From Peptoniphilus_A olsenii (GTDB taxonomy: Bacteria; Bacillota; Clostridia; Tissierellales; Peptoniphilaceae), in the NCBI RefSeq assembly GCF_040545475.1, contig NZ_JBEPMA010000010.1:1-64000 (forward strand): 64,000 bases of DNA, written 5' to 3'. Each line of letters opens with the position of its first letter. Position 1 is the stretch's first letter. A program made the translations under genes and the position numbers. This document shows, piece by piece, positions 50,131 to 58,633 of this stretch. The notes beneath the pieces were generated by a model that saw only the letters and a list, made by a program, of their open reading frames with translations, ran no database searches and was not told where the DNA came from.

Positions 50131-51212
50131 TTGTCACCTTCTATTGTTAAATCTAAAATAGCAATAGCAGTAATCATCTTAAGTGCTATAAGAGCTCTTG
50201 GCACAATTGATGGATCATGCCTGCCTTTTATAGATAATTTTTCGTTAGTTTTGTTTTTAAGAGATATGGTGTCTTGTACTTTTGCGATTGAACTTGTAGG
50301 TTTTACTGCGACTCTAAACACTATAGGCATAGAACTTGTTATGCCACCAATTATGCCTCCATGATTATTTGTCTTGGCTTTTACTAAATCATCATCATAA
50401 TAATATGGGTCATTGTGCTCGCTGCCAAACATTTTTGTAGAACTAAATCCGCTGCCAAACTCTATTGCTTTAACGCCGGGTATAGAAAATATTGCATGAG
50501 AAATTACAGATTCAACAGAGTTAAATAATGGTTCGCCATAGCCTGCTGGCATATTTAGAATGGCAATTTCTACAACTCCACCTATTGAATCCTCTTTTTC
50601 TTTGGCTTTTAGAATTTCGTTTTTCATACTTTTTTTGGCATCACTATCTATAGTCGGGAACTCATCATTTTTTAGATTTTCAATAATTTGAGAGTTAATA
50701 TTTATATAATCTATATCGACATCTCTGATATTACCGATACTTTTTATTCGAGAAACTATCTCAATATCTTTCTTGGCTAGAATATCTTCAGCAATTGAAC
50801 CTGCTATTGTAATTGGAGCAGTCATTCTACCTGAAAATTGGCCGCCTCCTCTTATATCATTAAAACCATTGTATTTAACAAAAGCTGGATAGTCAGCATG
50901 AGATGGGCGAGGTTTGTCTTTTAATTCTTCATAGTCTAAGCTTTTTTGGTCTTTATTTTCAATTATTGCACATAATGGAGCACCACAAGTTATTCCATCA
51001 ACTTCGCCGCTTATTATTTTATATATATCTTGTTCTTTTCTACTAGTTGAATATTTATTTTTTCCAGGTCTTCTTCTATACAAATTTTTAGATATGAGGT
51101 CATGATTAATTTTATATCCTGCTTTAATTCCATCAACGACAACGCCAATTTCTTTGGAATGAGATTGGCCAAATATTGTAATTTTAAAGTTTTTGCCAAA
51201 GCTATAAGACAT
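50127..51212 (-). CDS. aroC: Chorismate synthase
   Basis: 361 residues, the usual length. Signatures: the start FGKNFKITIFGQSHSKEIGVVVDGIKAG, the RRPGKNKYSTSRKEQD loop, DYPAFVKYNGFNDIRGGGQFSGRMTA, and the C-terminal KGRHDPSIVPRALIALKMITA. The FMN-dependent enzyme converts 5-enolpyruvylshikimate 3-phosphate to chorismate. It overlaps aroA upstream by 11 bp and the trifunctional gene by 4 bp. The histidine and arginine patterns for FMN binding are intact. This is the last common step before the pABA branch genes encoded downstream. Confidence 0.95.
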   Translation of the reverse strand: MSYSFGKNFKITIFGQSHSKEIGVVVDGIKAGYKINHDLISKNLYRRRPGKNKYSTSRKEQDIYKIISGEVDGITCGAPLCAIIENKDQKSLDYEELKDKPRPSHADYPAFVKYNGFNDIRGGGQFSGRMTAPITIAGSIAEDILAKKDIEIVSRIKSIGNIRDVDIDYININSQIIENLKNDEFPTIDSDAKKSMKNEILKAKEKEDSIGGVVEIAILNMPAGYGEPLFNSVESVISHAIFSIPGVKAIEFGSGFSSTKMFGSEHNDPYYYDDDLVKAKTNNHGGIIGGITSSMPIVFRVAVKPTSSIAKVQDTISLKNKTNEKLSIKGRHDPSIVPRALIALKMITAIAILDLTIEGDK

Positions 51213-52437
51213 GAGTTTCTCCTCCTAAAGATTTAAAGTCATCAAAAAAGTTTAGATAAGATTTTTCTACACTTTCACTGTCAATTATAGTCAAAGCTCC
51301 ATCTGAATATGATGCTGCAATACTTGCCGTCATAGCAATTCGATGGTCATTATAAGAATTGATAGTAGCTTTATTAAATTTATCTATACCAACAAATGAG
51401 AAAGACTTTTCACCAAGTTTAACCTTTATTCCTAAATTTTCTAACATTTCTACTGTACTTTTTACCCGGTCACTTTCTTTTAATCTAAGTCTTTCAATAT
51501 TTATTACTTTTGTTTTAGTTTTAGAAAGACCAGCCATTACACACAAAATTGGCACGGCATCGGGCATATTTTTGGCATCCAAAACTCTAGTTAATTGAGT
51601 GGGGCTCTTTTTAACTAGATGAAAACCCCTCTTTGAAATATTTTCATAACCCAATGTTTTAAAAAATTCGAGAGCTTTTATATCACCTTGTTTTGAGTTT
51701 ATATCAAGACCCTTCACATTAACACCAGCTGCTAAGAAAAATAAAGCATTGCTCCAATCTTTCTCCACCACATAGTTTGTAGATAGAAAAGTATTTTTGG
51801 CAATATATGAATTATATTTTTCTACCACAAGTGCACCAAATTTCTCCATTACATCTATTGTCATGTCAATATATGGCTTAGACTCAATTTGAGTTGAAAT
51901 ATGAATATTAAAATTTTCGTTAAAAAAACCAGATGCTATCAAAAACCCTGAGATAAATTGAGAGCTTATATTGCCGGGGAGTACAAAATTATAATTTTGA
52001 AGTTTACCACTCAAAAATATACACTCGTCTTTTTCATATATATTGACGCCGTGTTTTGGAAACTCTTCAAAGTAAACTGAATTTGTTCTATTAATTAAAC
52101 TGCCCGTGCGAATTATTTTTGCTACAAGGCCAAGCGATGCAATTATTGGCATGAGTAGCCTTAAGGTAGTTCCGCTTTCACCTACATTTATTGTAATAGG
52201 ACTAGTAAATTCTTTAGGTGGTCTTATATAAAACTTATTTTTTAACCTTCTAACCTCTACTCCCATTGAAATTATCGCATTTAATGAACTATCTATATCT
52301 TTGGATATATTATCGATTTCTATTATAGACTCGCCTTTACAAAGAGCTGCACAAAAAATTGCTCTATGTGCATAAGATTTTGATGTAATGGCAGTGATTT
52401 CGCCTTTTAATTTTTTGTTTTCTACAATTCTATTCAT
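51202..52437 (-). CDS. aroA: 3-phosphoshikimate 1-carboxyvinyltransferase (EPSP synthase)
   Basis: 411 residues. Features: SKSYAHRAIFCAALCKG (residues 19-35, in place of the more usual SKSxxxR motif), the loop GESGTTLRLLMPIIASLG (near 87-104), RLRLKESDRVKST, and the C-terminal DHRIAMT. It condenses shikimate 3-phosphate and phosphoenolpyruvate to EPSP. The NVGESGTTLR loop is where class II, glyphosate-tolerant enzymes differ from class I; assigning the class needs an alignment. Its ATG overlaps the end of aroB by 8 bp. Confidence 0.95.
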   Translation of the reverse strand: MNRIVENKKLKGEITAITSKSYAHRAIFCAALCKGESIIEIDNISKDIDSSLNAIISMGVEVRRLKNKFYIRPPKEFTSPITINVGESGTTLRLLMPIIASLGLVAKIIRTGSLINRTNSVYFEEFPKHGVNIYEKDECIFLSGKLQNYNFVLPGNISSQFISGFLIASGFFNENFNIHISTQIESKPYIDMTIDVMEKFGALVVEKYNSYIAKNTFLSTNYVVEKDWSNALFFLAAGVNVKGLDINSKQGDIKALEFFKTLGYENISKRGFHLVKKSPTQLTRVLDAKNMPDAVPILCVMAGLSKTKTKVINIERLRLKESDRVKSTVEMLENLGIKVKLGEKSFSFVGIDKFNKATINSYNDHRIAMTASIAASYSDGALTIIDSESVEKSYLNFFDDFKSLGGETHVL

Positions 52438-53473
52438 CTATTTTACCCAATTCAATTATATCTCGTAGCTCATCAAAAGATACTTTTTTATTTATAACTT
52501 CACCTATTCTAATAGGCAGGATTATATTGATTAAATTTTTATTTATTTTTTTGTCATGTTTTAAGATTTCTAAAATTTCATCAGTTTCGAAATCGTATTT
52601 TGTAGGTAGATTGTATTTTGAAAAAGCATCAATTAAATTTTTAGAAAAATCACTCTCACTAAGCCCCATTCTGTAGCTAGCTCTCGCCATATATATTGTT
52701 CCTATGCCAATACTTTCTCCATGATTTAAGCTATAATTTGAAAGTGATTCAATTCCATGACCAATTGTATGGCCCAAATTTAATTTTTGTCTTTTACCTT
52801 TATCATGTTCATCGTTTTTTACAAAATCTAATTTTATATTTAAAGATTTGAAGATTATTTTTTCGTAATCTATATTATCTGTATTTTTAAGATAATCAAA
52901 AAGTTCTTTGTCTTTTAGAACACAATATTTGAAAATCTCGGCTAGACCATTGTTTATATTTCTATTATCCAAAGTTTCTAAAAAACTAAAATCTATGTGA
53001 ACATAATCAGGAAAATAAAAACTACCTATTTGATTTTTTAGATGCATAAAGTTCACACCATTTTTACCGCCAACGGATGAGTCAATCATAGACAGTAGAG
53101 TAGTGGGAACAGATATAAAACTTATACTTCTAAGATATGTGGAGGCCACAAAACCAGCTATATCACCAACTACGCCACCGCCAAATCCTATGATACAATC
53201 GCCTCTATTAAATTCATTTTCTGATAAAAATGTATTGATTTTTATATAGTTTTCTATAGATTTAGAATTTTCACCTGGAATAAATTTAAATATAAAATAT
53301 TTTAGCCCACGCATCACTTCATTTATTCTATCTTTGTAAATATAATAAACCTTTTCGTCTGTTATTACTAAATATTTTGAGTCTTTGTTTTCAGTCAAAA
53401 ATTTTTTTAGCTTTGAGTCACTTTTATAATCTATATCTATAAAATAATTATTATCCTTAACTTCAATTTTCAT
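52430..53473 (-). CDS. aroB: 3-dehydroquinate synthase
   Basis: 347 residues, the usual length. Motifs are GFGGGVVGDIAGFVASTYLRSISFISVPTTLLSMIDSSVGGKNGVN (near 98-143), the metal ligands in the region LNLGHTIGHGIE, and a later histidine in SLNHGESIGIG. The NAD- and metal-dependent enzyme turns DAHP into 3-dehydroquinate, the second pathway step. It is the first gene of the minus-strand operon. A short untranslated leader of about 30-40 nt is inferred from an extended -10 (TGATAGAAT, minus strand, near 53502-53510). Confidence 0.94.
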   Translation of the reverse strand: MKIEVKDNNYFIDIDYKSDSKLKKFLTENKDSKYLVITDEKVYYIYKDRINEVMRGLKYFIFKFIPGENSKSIENYIKINTFLSENEFNRGDCIIGFGGGVVGDIAGFVASTYLRSISFISVPTTLLSMIDSSVGGKNGVNFMHLKNQIGSFYFPDYVHIDFSFLETLDNRNINNGLAEIFKYCVLKDKELFDYLKNTDNIDYEKIIFKSLNIKLDFVKNDEHDKGKRQKLNLGHTIGHGIESLSNYSLNHGESIGIGTIYMARASYRMGLSESDFSKNLIDAFSKYNLPTKYDFETDEILEILKHDKKINKNLINIILPIRIGEVINKKVSFDELRDIIELGKIDE

Positions 53474-53501
53474 AAAATACTCCTATTGATTTGCTAAGTT
53501 G

Positions 53502-53530
53502 ATTCTATCACAAAATAAAAAGATAATGAA
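53502..53530 (-). promoter_or_regulatory. Weak candidate promoter of the aro/pab operon
   Basis: On the minus strand, TGATAGAAT forms an extended -10 (TAGAAT at 53502-53507), with no convincing -35 upstream. No T-box, tryptophan- or tyrosine-responsive leader is visible in front of aroB, in contrast to many Firmicute aromatic operons. Confidence 0.3.
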
Positions 53531-53555
53531 ATTGTATATATTTTAAATAAAAAAG

Positions 53556-53590
53556 TAGTGTGCTAGAATAATTAAATTCTAACACACTAA
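53556..53590 (-). terminator. Terminator after the methionine gamma-lyase gene
   Basis: TAGTGTG and TAGAAT on the left (53557-53569) pair with ATTCTA and CACACTA on the right (53576-53589), one bulge on each side, followed on the minus strand by CTTTTTTATTT. Confidence 0.75.
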
Positions 53591-53620
53591 CTATAATGTT
53601 TATGGAGTTAAAAATGAAAA

Positions 53621-54823
53621 TCAAATTTGTTCAAAAGCTTGTTTTAAATCTTCAATGATATCTTCGGCATTTTCAAGCCCTACAGAAAGTCTAATTAAAC
53701 CTTCAGATATACCAGCAGCTGCTCTTTCTTCGGCAGTATATGGTGAGTGAGTCATTGAAGCTGGGTGTTGAATTAGTGTTTCTGCATCTCCAAGTGAAAC
53801 TGCAAGAGTACATAATTTTACACTATCCATAAGTTTTGCACCGGCTTCTTTGCCGCCTTCAATTTCAAAGGCAATCATAGCACCAGGCAGAGCCATTTGT
53901 TTTTTAGCTACATCATAATATTTAAAGGATTTAAGACCTGGATATTGAATACTTTTAACTTTTGGATGTTTTTCCAAAAATTCTGCCACTTGCATAGCAT
54001 TTGCACAGTGTTTTTCCATTCTAATTTGAAGAGTTTTCATTCCTCTTAAAATTAAATAAGCATTAATAGGTGCTAGTACTGCACCTGTGCAGTCTTTTAT
54101 ACCTACAAGTCGTACTTGGTCTATTAGCTCTTTTCTTCCAACTGCGAAACCAGCAACAACGTCGCCATGTCCGTTTAAATATTTTGTAGCAGAGTGAACT
54201 ACAATATCTGCTCCAAGAGTAAGCGGTTTTTGAATATATGGAGTACAATAAGTGTTATCTACAATAACTAGGCAGTCTTTATTTTTTTCATGCACTTTTG
54301 TTGCCGCAAGCTCAATATCGCAAATATCCATATTCGGATTTGCTGGAGTTTCTAGATATACAATTTTTGTATTATCTTTCATTGCATTAATTATATTATC
54401 CACATTTGTAATATCAACAAAATCAACTTCTACACCCATTTTAGAAACAGCGTGTTCTAAAAATGCGAAAGTACAACCATAAAGAGTTTTTGCAGCTACA
54501 ATATGATCGCCACAAGCGATAAAAGGCCATATAGCAGAAGTTATTGCACCTATTCCAGAGGCAGCAGATACACAAGATTCACCTTCTTCTAGTAGAGCAA
54601 CTTTATCTTCAACTTGTTGGTTAGTAGGATTTCCTAGTCTTGAATAGATATAACCTTCTTCTTCAAGGGCAAATCTCTTGCCACCTTGCTCTGCATTGTC
54701 AAAAATAAATGTGGAAGTTTGATAAATAGGAGTAGCTAATGCTCCATATTTATTTTTTTCGTATCCACCATGAATTGCTTTAGTTTCAAAATGCATTTTT
54801 TTAAGTTCGTCTTTACTGTTCAT
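53621..54823 (-). CDS. megL: Methionine gamma-lyase (PLP, Cys/Met metabolism family)
   Basis: 400 residues, a standard trans-sulfuration-family fold. The active-site cysteine C117 in TLYGCTFAFLEH is the distinctive residue of methionine gamma-lyase (equivalent of Cys116), rarely found in cystathionine lyases. The PLP lysine is K214 in HSATKYLNGHGDVV, and YSRLGNPT and the VDNTYCTPY block are standard. The enzyme splits methionine into methanethiol, ammonia and 2-oxobutyrate, feeding energy metabolism in peptide-fermenting anaerobes. An NhaC-type antiporter gene lies 64 bp upstream on the same strand, so they may share a transcript with methionine import or pH/sodium balance. Confidence 0.88.
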   Translation of the reverse strand: MNSKDELKKMHFETKAIHGGYEKNKYGALATPIYQTSTFIFDNAEQGGKRFALEEEGYIYSRLGNPTNQQVEDKVALLEEGESCVSAASGIGAITSAIWPFIACGDHIVAAKTLYGCTFAFLEHAVSKMGVEVDFVDITNVDNIINAMKDNTKIVYLETPANPNMDICDIELAATKVHEKNKDCLVIVDNTYCTPYIQKPLTLGADIVVHSATKYLNGHGDVVAGFAVGRKELIDQVRLVGIKDCTGAVLAPINAYLILRGMKTLQIRMEKHCANAMQVAEFLEKHPKVKSIQYPGLKSFKYYDVAKKQMALPGAMIAFEIEGGKEAGAKLMDSVKLCTLAVSLGDAETLIQHPASMTHSPYTAEERAAAGISEGLIRLSVGLENAEDIIEDLKQAFEQI

Positions 54824-54887
54824 TAAAATATCCCTCTTTCTTTTTAAATTTTATTATTTTGGAACAAAGTCCTATTAAATTGTCTAA

Positions 54888-56276
54888 TTATGCTTTTGTA
54901 GTTTGATTAACTTCATCTTGTGGCATATCAAGTTCGAAATTCCATTCTCCCTTAGGTTCTGCAAATCTAACAAAAATTGAGATTGTAGCAAAAATCGCAA
55001 GAAGAGCTTGATACCATAAATATGGAATGAGCTCAACAGGTGCTACCGCTTGTGCACCAAGTTCTTTAGTAAGCCCTGCAGCAATTAAAATTTGTGCTCC
55101 ATATGGGATTATACCTTGCATCACACAAGAAAATGAGTCAAGGAAAGATGCAGATCTTCTAGGGTCAACTTTGAAGTCTTTTGAAATTTCTTTTGCAACG
55201 GGACCATCTATTATAATGGCAACAGTATTGTTTGCAGTTGCAGCGTCAGTTACAAGAGTTAAGAGTGCAATTGATATTTCTGCAGATTTAACACCTTTGG
55301 CAAATCCTCTAATTTTTTGCACTAGCCACTCGATGCCGCCATTTTTTGCAACCATATATGAAAGACCACCAGTTAATAATGACAATAAGAATATTTCAAA
55401 CATGCCACTAAAACCAGTAAATATATTTTGTGCAAAAGTCATCATACTAAGACCACCAGTTGCAATACCAATTATACCCGAAAGTACTATACCACTAGTC
55501 AAAACTAAAAATACATTCATACCAGCAAGAGCTGCAATTAGTACGAATAAATATGGAATTATCAAAACAAAATTATAACTTAAATCATCTAAAACAACTT
55601 CACCTTCAGGTTTACCAACAACTAATAATATTATGAAAGTAATTATAGCCGCTGGAATAGCCAGCTTAATATTTGCTCTAAATTTATCTTTCATCTCTAC
55701 ATTTTGTGTCCTTGTAGCAGCAATTGTAGTATCCGAAATTACAGATAAGTTGTCTCCAAACATTGCGCCCCCAACTAGAGATCCAATAACAAGAGCAAGT
55801 GGCAAATTACCTTTTTGGGCAACACCCACAGCAATTGGGCCAACAGCTGAAATTGTCCCAACAGAAGTTCCTGTTGAAATTGAAATAAAACAGCCGATTA
55901 AAAATATTCCGGCAGTTATATATTGCACAGGAATTAAGGATAGAGCAAAATTAACTACAGAATCAACGCCCCCTGATGCGTTAGAAACTGTGGCAAAAGC
56001 TCCAGCTAATAAGTAAATTAAACACATTATAATTATGTTTTCATCACCGCAGCCACGCACAAAGTCGTTAAACTTGTCATCAACTGTTCCTTTAAACATA
56101 AAAAAGGCTAGTATAATAGCTGGAAGTATACATACAGGTGCTGCTACTTGGTAAAAAGCCATTTCTACATCCATGGCATTTAAAATAATACCAGTAGCAA
56201 GATATACAAGCACAAAAACTATAAAAGGTAAGAGTGCCGCACCATTAGCCTTTGGTTTTAAATTTTTGTTTTCCAT
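54888..56276 (-). CDS. Na+/H+ antiporter NhaC family protein
   Basis: 462 residues and about twelve hydrophobic helices. Characteristic parts include GTSVGTISAVGPIAVGVAQKGNLPLALVIGSLVGGAMFGDNLSVISDTTIAATRTQN (near 131-187) and the C-terminal mirror-like IPYGAQILIAAG. This NhaC-type architecture includes Na+/H+ antiporters and amino-acid or malate-lactate exchangers. Placed 64 bp ahead of methionine gamma-lyase, it may carry methionine or a product, but that is inference. Ribosome binding site AAGGAGGG precedes the start. A long untranslated leader with a terminator-like hairpin lies upstream. Confidence 0.85.
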   Translation of the reverse strand: MENKNLKPKANGAALLPFIVFVLVYLATGIILNAMDVEMAFYQVAAPVCILPAIILAFFMFKGTVDDKFNDFVRGCGDENIIIMCLIYLLAGAFATVSNASGGVDSVVNFALSLIPVQYITAGIFLIGCFISISTGTSVGTISAVGPIAVGVAQKGNLPLALVIGSLVGGAMFGDNLSVISDTTIAATRTQNVEMKDKFRANIKLAIPAAIITFIILLVVGKPEGEVVLDDLSYNFVLIIPYLFVLIAALAGMNVFLVLTSGIVLSGIIGIATGGLSMMTFAQNIFTGFSGMFEIFLLSLLTGGLSYMVAKNGGIEWLVQKIRGFAKGVKSAEISIALLTLVTDAATANNTVAIIIDGPVAKEISKDFKVDPRRSASFLDSFSCVMQGIIPYGAQILIAAGLTKELGAQAVAPVELIPYLWYQALLAIFATISIFVRFAEPKGEWNFELDMPQDEVNQTTKA

Positions 56277-56666
56277 TAATAACCCTCCTTAAAAAATGAA
56301 ACAAAAATCTTCTCGCGTAGGCGAGATATGTAAATTTAGTGATTAATATTAATAGTGCAAACATAGAAATCGTTTTCTACAGGATATAAAACAAATGTAT
56401 ATTAAATCAGCATCTGAAATACATATATAGTTTGCTTTAAAGTAGCCTATATTTTAAATTAAAATACAGAAATTCATCTAAAATATTCTTCTTATAATAT
56501 TAATCTTAAAAGTATGCTCAAATAAATATATTCTTACAAAAAAATTAATATGACAAAAATAATCAAATTATAGGCTAAATAATTAATAACAAATCTAACT
56601 AAAAATACATTTAAGAAAAACATTTTCCGATATCTCTATTATAGTATGTAATTGCTGATTTGTGAA
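56277..56666 (-). promoter_or_regulatory. Long leader of the NhaC gene with promoter and terminator-like hairpin
   Basis: Reading the minus strand, -35 TTCACA (plus positions 56661-56666) and -10 TATAAT (56638-56643) are 17 bp apart. A transcript starting near 56630 would have about 350 nt before the ATG at 56276. Near its end, CTCGC-CTAC-GCGAG (56313-56326 region) followed by AAGATTTTTG forms an intrinsic-terminator-like hairpin just before the ribosome binding site. No T-box, SAM or other riboswitch consensus could be recognised. Confidence 0.5.
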
Positions 56667-56800
56667 GAGGTTTAACAATAAATATTTTATCATATTAATA
56701 TATGAAATTAATATAGTTTTTAAATTTAACAAACTCTGCTTAAAGAAGAAATCTTGTTTCATTTTATGAGATATAATAGTAGTAAATAAAAAACAGAAAA

Positions 56801-56875
56801 GCTATTGAACATTGTTCATAATTGTAGTATTATAATATTTGACGTTAAATGAACGGCGTTCAATAGCATTGGAGG
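56801..56875 (+). promoter_or_regulatory. TetR operator region and promoter of the MMPL operon
   Basis: GCTATTGAAC (56801-56810) and GTTCAATAGC (56858-56867) are perfect inverted arms. Two local palindromes lie within: TGAACATTGTTCA (56806-56818) and TGAACGGCGTTCA (56850-56862). A -35 (TTGAAC, 56805-56810) and -10 (TATTAT, 56828-56833), 17 bp apart, overlap the first palindrome, so repressor binding would block transcription. GGAGGT at 56871-56876 is the ribosome binding site of the TetR gene. Confidence 0.75.
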
Positions 56876-56880
56876 TATGA

Positions 56881-57471
56881 ATGTTAACAGTAGACGAGAG
56901 AAAAAAAGAAAAAGAAAATAAAATAACCGAAGCTGCTATTTCTTCCTTTAGAGAAAAAGGAATTGATAAGACTTCGATAAGAGACATCATGAAAAAATCA
57001 GGTTTTGGTTTAGGTACTTTTTATTTGTATTTTAAAGATAAAAAAGATTTAGAAGAAAAAATAGTTTTAGATATACTTACAGATTTATTTTATAAGGCAG
57101 AAGAACAGTGCAGCGATGAGGAAAATCCGACTAAGAGATATATATGTTTTATAAGCTATATAATCGATTATTTGATAAAAGATCCTCTAGAGCTGGAATT
57201 AATTTCAAAGAATGCCAATTGGGCTCTTTATGCAAAAGTAGAAAATGATGATAGGTTTAAAGAAGCGGACACAACTTTAAAATTTATTTTGAATAAATAT
57301 GCTTCATTATTTTCTGTAAAACTGTCTGAATCTGAACAATTATTTATTTTATCATTAACAATTCACATTGTACTTTCAACTTGTAAGTCTTCGCTTATGG
57401 AAGATTCTGTATTAAGTATTGAAGAAATGAAACCTGTACTTTTCAAAATTGTAGAAAAAATTTTTAGATAG
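56881..57471 (+). CDS. TetR/AcrR family transcriptional regulator
   Basis: 196 residues, typical for the family. The N-terminal HTH reads KITEAAISSFREKGIDKTSIRDIMKKSGFGLGTFYLYFKDKKDLEEKIV (residues ~16-63). The C-terminal ligand-binding part is helical and unrecognised. The gene begins the operon with the MMPL exporter gene (starting 9 bp after its stop) and the heptad-repeat protein, an arrangement known for MMPL-type exporters. Two strong palindromes in its promoter point to autorepression of the whole operon, possibly relieved by the exported compound. Confidence 0.9.
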   Translation: MLTVDERKKEKENKITEAAISSFREKGIDKTSIRDIMKKSGFGLGTFYLYFKDKKDLEEKIVLDILTDLFYKAEEQCSDEENPTKRYICFISYIIDYLIKDPLELELISKNANWALYAKVENDDRFKEADTTLKFILNKYASLFSVKLSESEQLFILSLTIHIVLSTCKSSLMEDSVLSIEEMKPVLFKIVEKIFR

Positions 57472-57480
57472 AGTGAGTAT

Positions 57481-58632
57481 ATGAAAAAATTTACAAAATT
57501 TATCTCTCATCACCCGAAGTTAGTTCTTTTGGTGATGACTTTTCTTCTTATACCATCATTTATTGGTTATAAAATGACTGGTGTAAATTATGATATTTTA
57601 ACCTATTTGCCAGGAGATTTAAAATCTACACAAGGTCAAAAAATACTTGACGAAGAGTTTAAAAATGCGGCCACTGGAATGCTTATATTGGAAGGAACTG
57701 ATCACGATGCAGAGATTTTGCGAAATAATATTCTCGAGATAGATGGAGTAGAGGATGTAATTTCAAAATCATCTACTGTTGGTGATATGATTCCACAAGA
57801 ATTTTTACCTGATGATATAAAAGATGTTTTTTATTCTGATGGTTCAACTCTTTTGATAGTAAAATTTAGTGAATCGGCATCTTCTTTTACTACAATGGAT
57901 GCCATCGAGAAAATAAAAAGCATTAACTCAAAGCCTAAGTATTTAAGTGGGCTTTCCTCATTGGTAAAAGATACTAAAGATATTATAGATAAAGAAACGC
58001 CTATTTATGTTGGATTGGCGGTTATTTTGGGGCTTATTATACTATCTCTTACTAATGAATCGAGTATAATACCATTTGTATTTATGTTAACTATAGGATA
58101 TGCCGTCATTTATAATTTTGGATCGAATATATTTTTGGATGAGATATCATATTTAACTAAAGCAATTGCGGCAGTATTACAACTCGCAGTTACTATGGAC
58201 TATTCTATATTTCTGTATCACAGATATGTAGAGGAAAAAAACTTTACTGATGATAAAAATGCAGCTATGGATATTGCTATTCAAAAGACGATATCATCCT
58301 TATTCGCTTCATCACTTACAACTTTTGCCGGTTTTATTGTTTTAATATTGATGCAATTAGGACTGGGTAAAGATATTGGTCTTGTCATGAGTAAAGGTGT
58401 TTTAATAGGACTTCTCTCGACAGTGATTGTACTTCCCGCTATGCTTTTAATTGTTGAAAAATTAGTTACTAAATATAATCACAAGGTAATGCTGCCTTCC
58501 TTTGATAGACTTTCAGAGTTTAATATTAAGCATAGTAAGACTTTATTTTTAGTTTTTATTGGGTTATTTATTCCTGCTGTAATTGGATCATTAAACACGA
58601 AACTTTATTATAACTTAAGTTGCTTTAAATAA
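57481..58632 (+). pseudogene. MMPL/RND family exporter, N-terminal half (frameshifted)
   Basis: 383 residues of an MMPL-type RND protein: one N-terminal helix, an outer loop, then six clustered helices containing MDYSIFLYHRYVEE (the family's Asp-Tyr proton-relay motif near residues 239-252) and the LTTFAGFIVLILM block. The frame ends in LSCFK then TAA at 58630-58632, in the middle of the second outer domain start. The next frame opens VALNKMKKDYDMAS just upstream of 58634, which continues the expected protein. A 2-bp loss (GTGT to GT near 58619-58622) explains the break. Reconstructed length is about 675 residues, normal for small MMPL proteins. Confidence 0.8.
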
Positions 58633-58633
58633 A

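Noticed and set aside
56277..56640. T-box or SAM riboswitch in the NhaC leader
   Set aside because: Neither the T-box sequence nor the SAM-I core motifs could be found by eye; only an unclassified leader is claimed.
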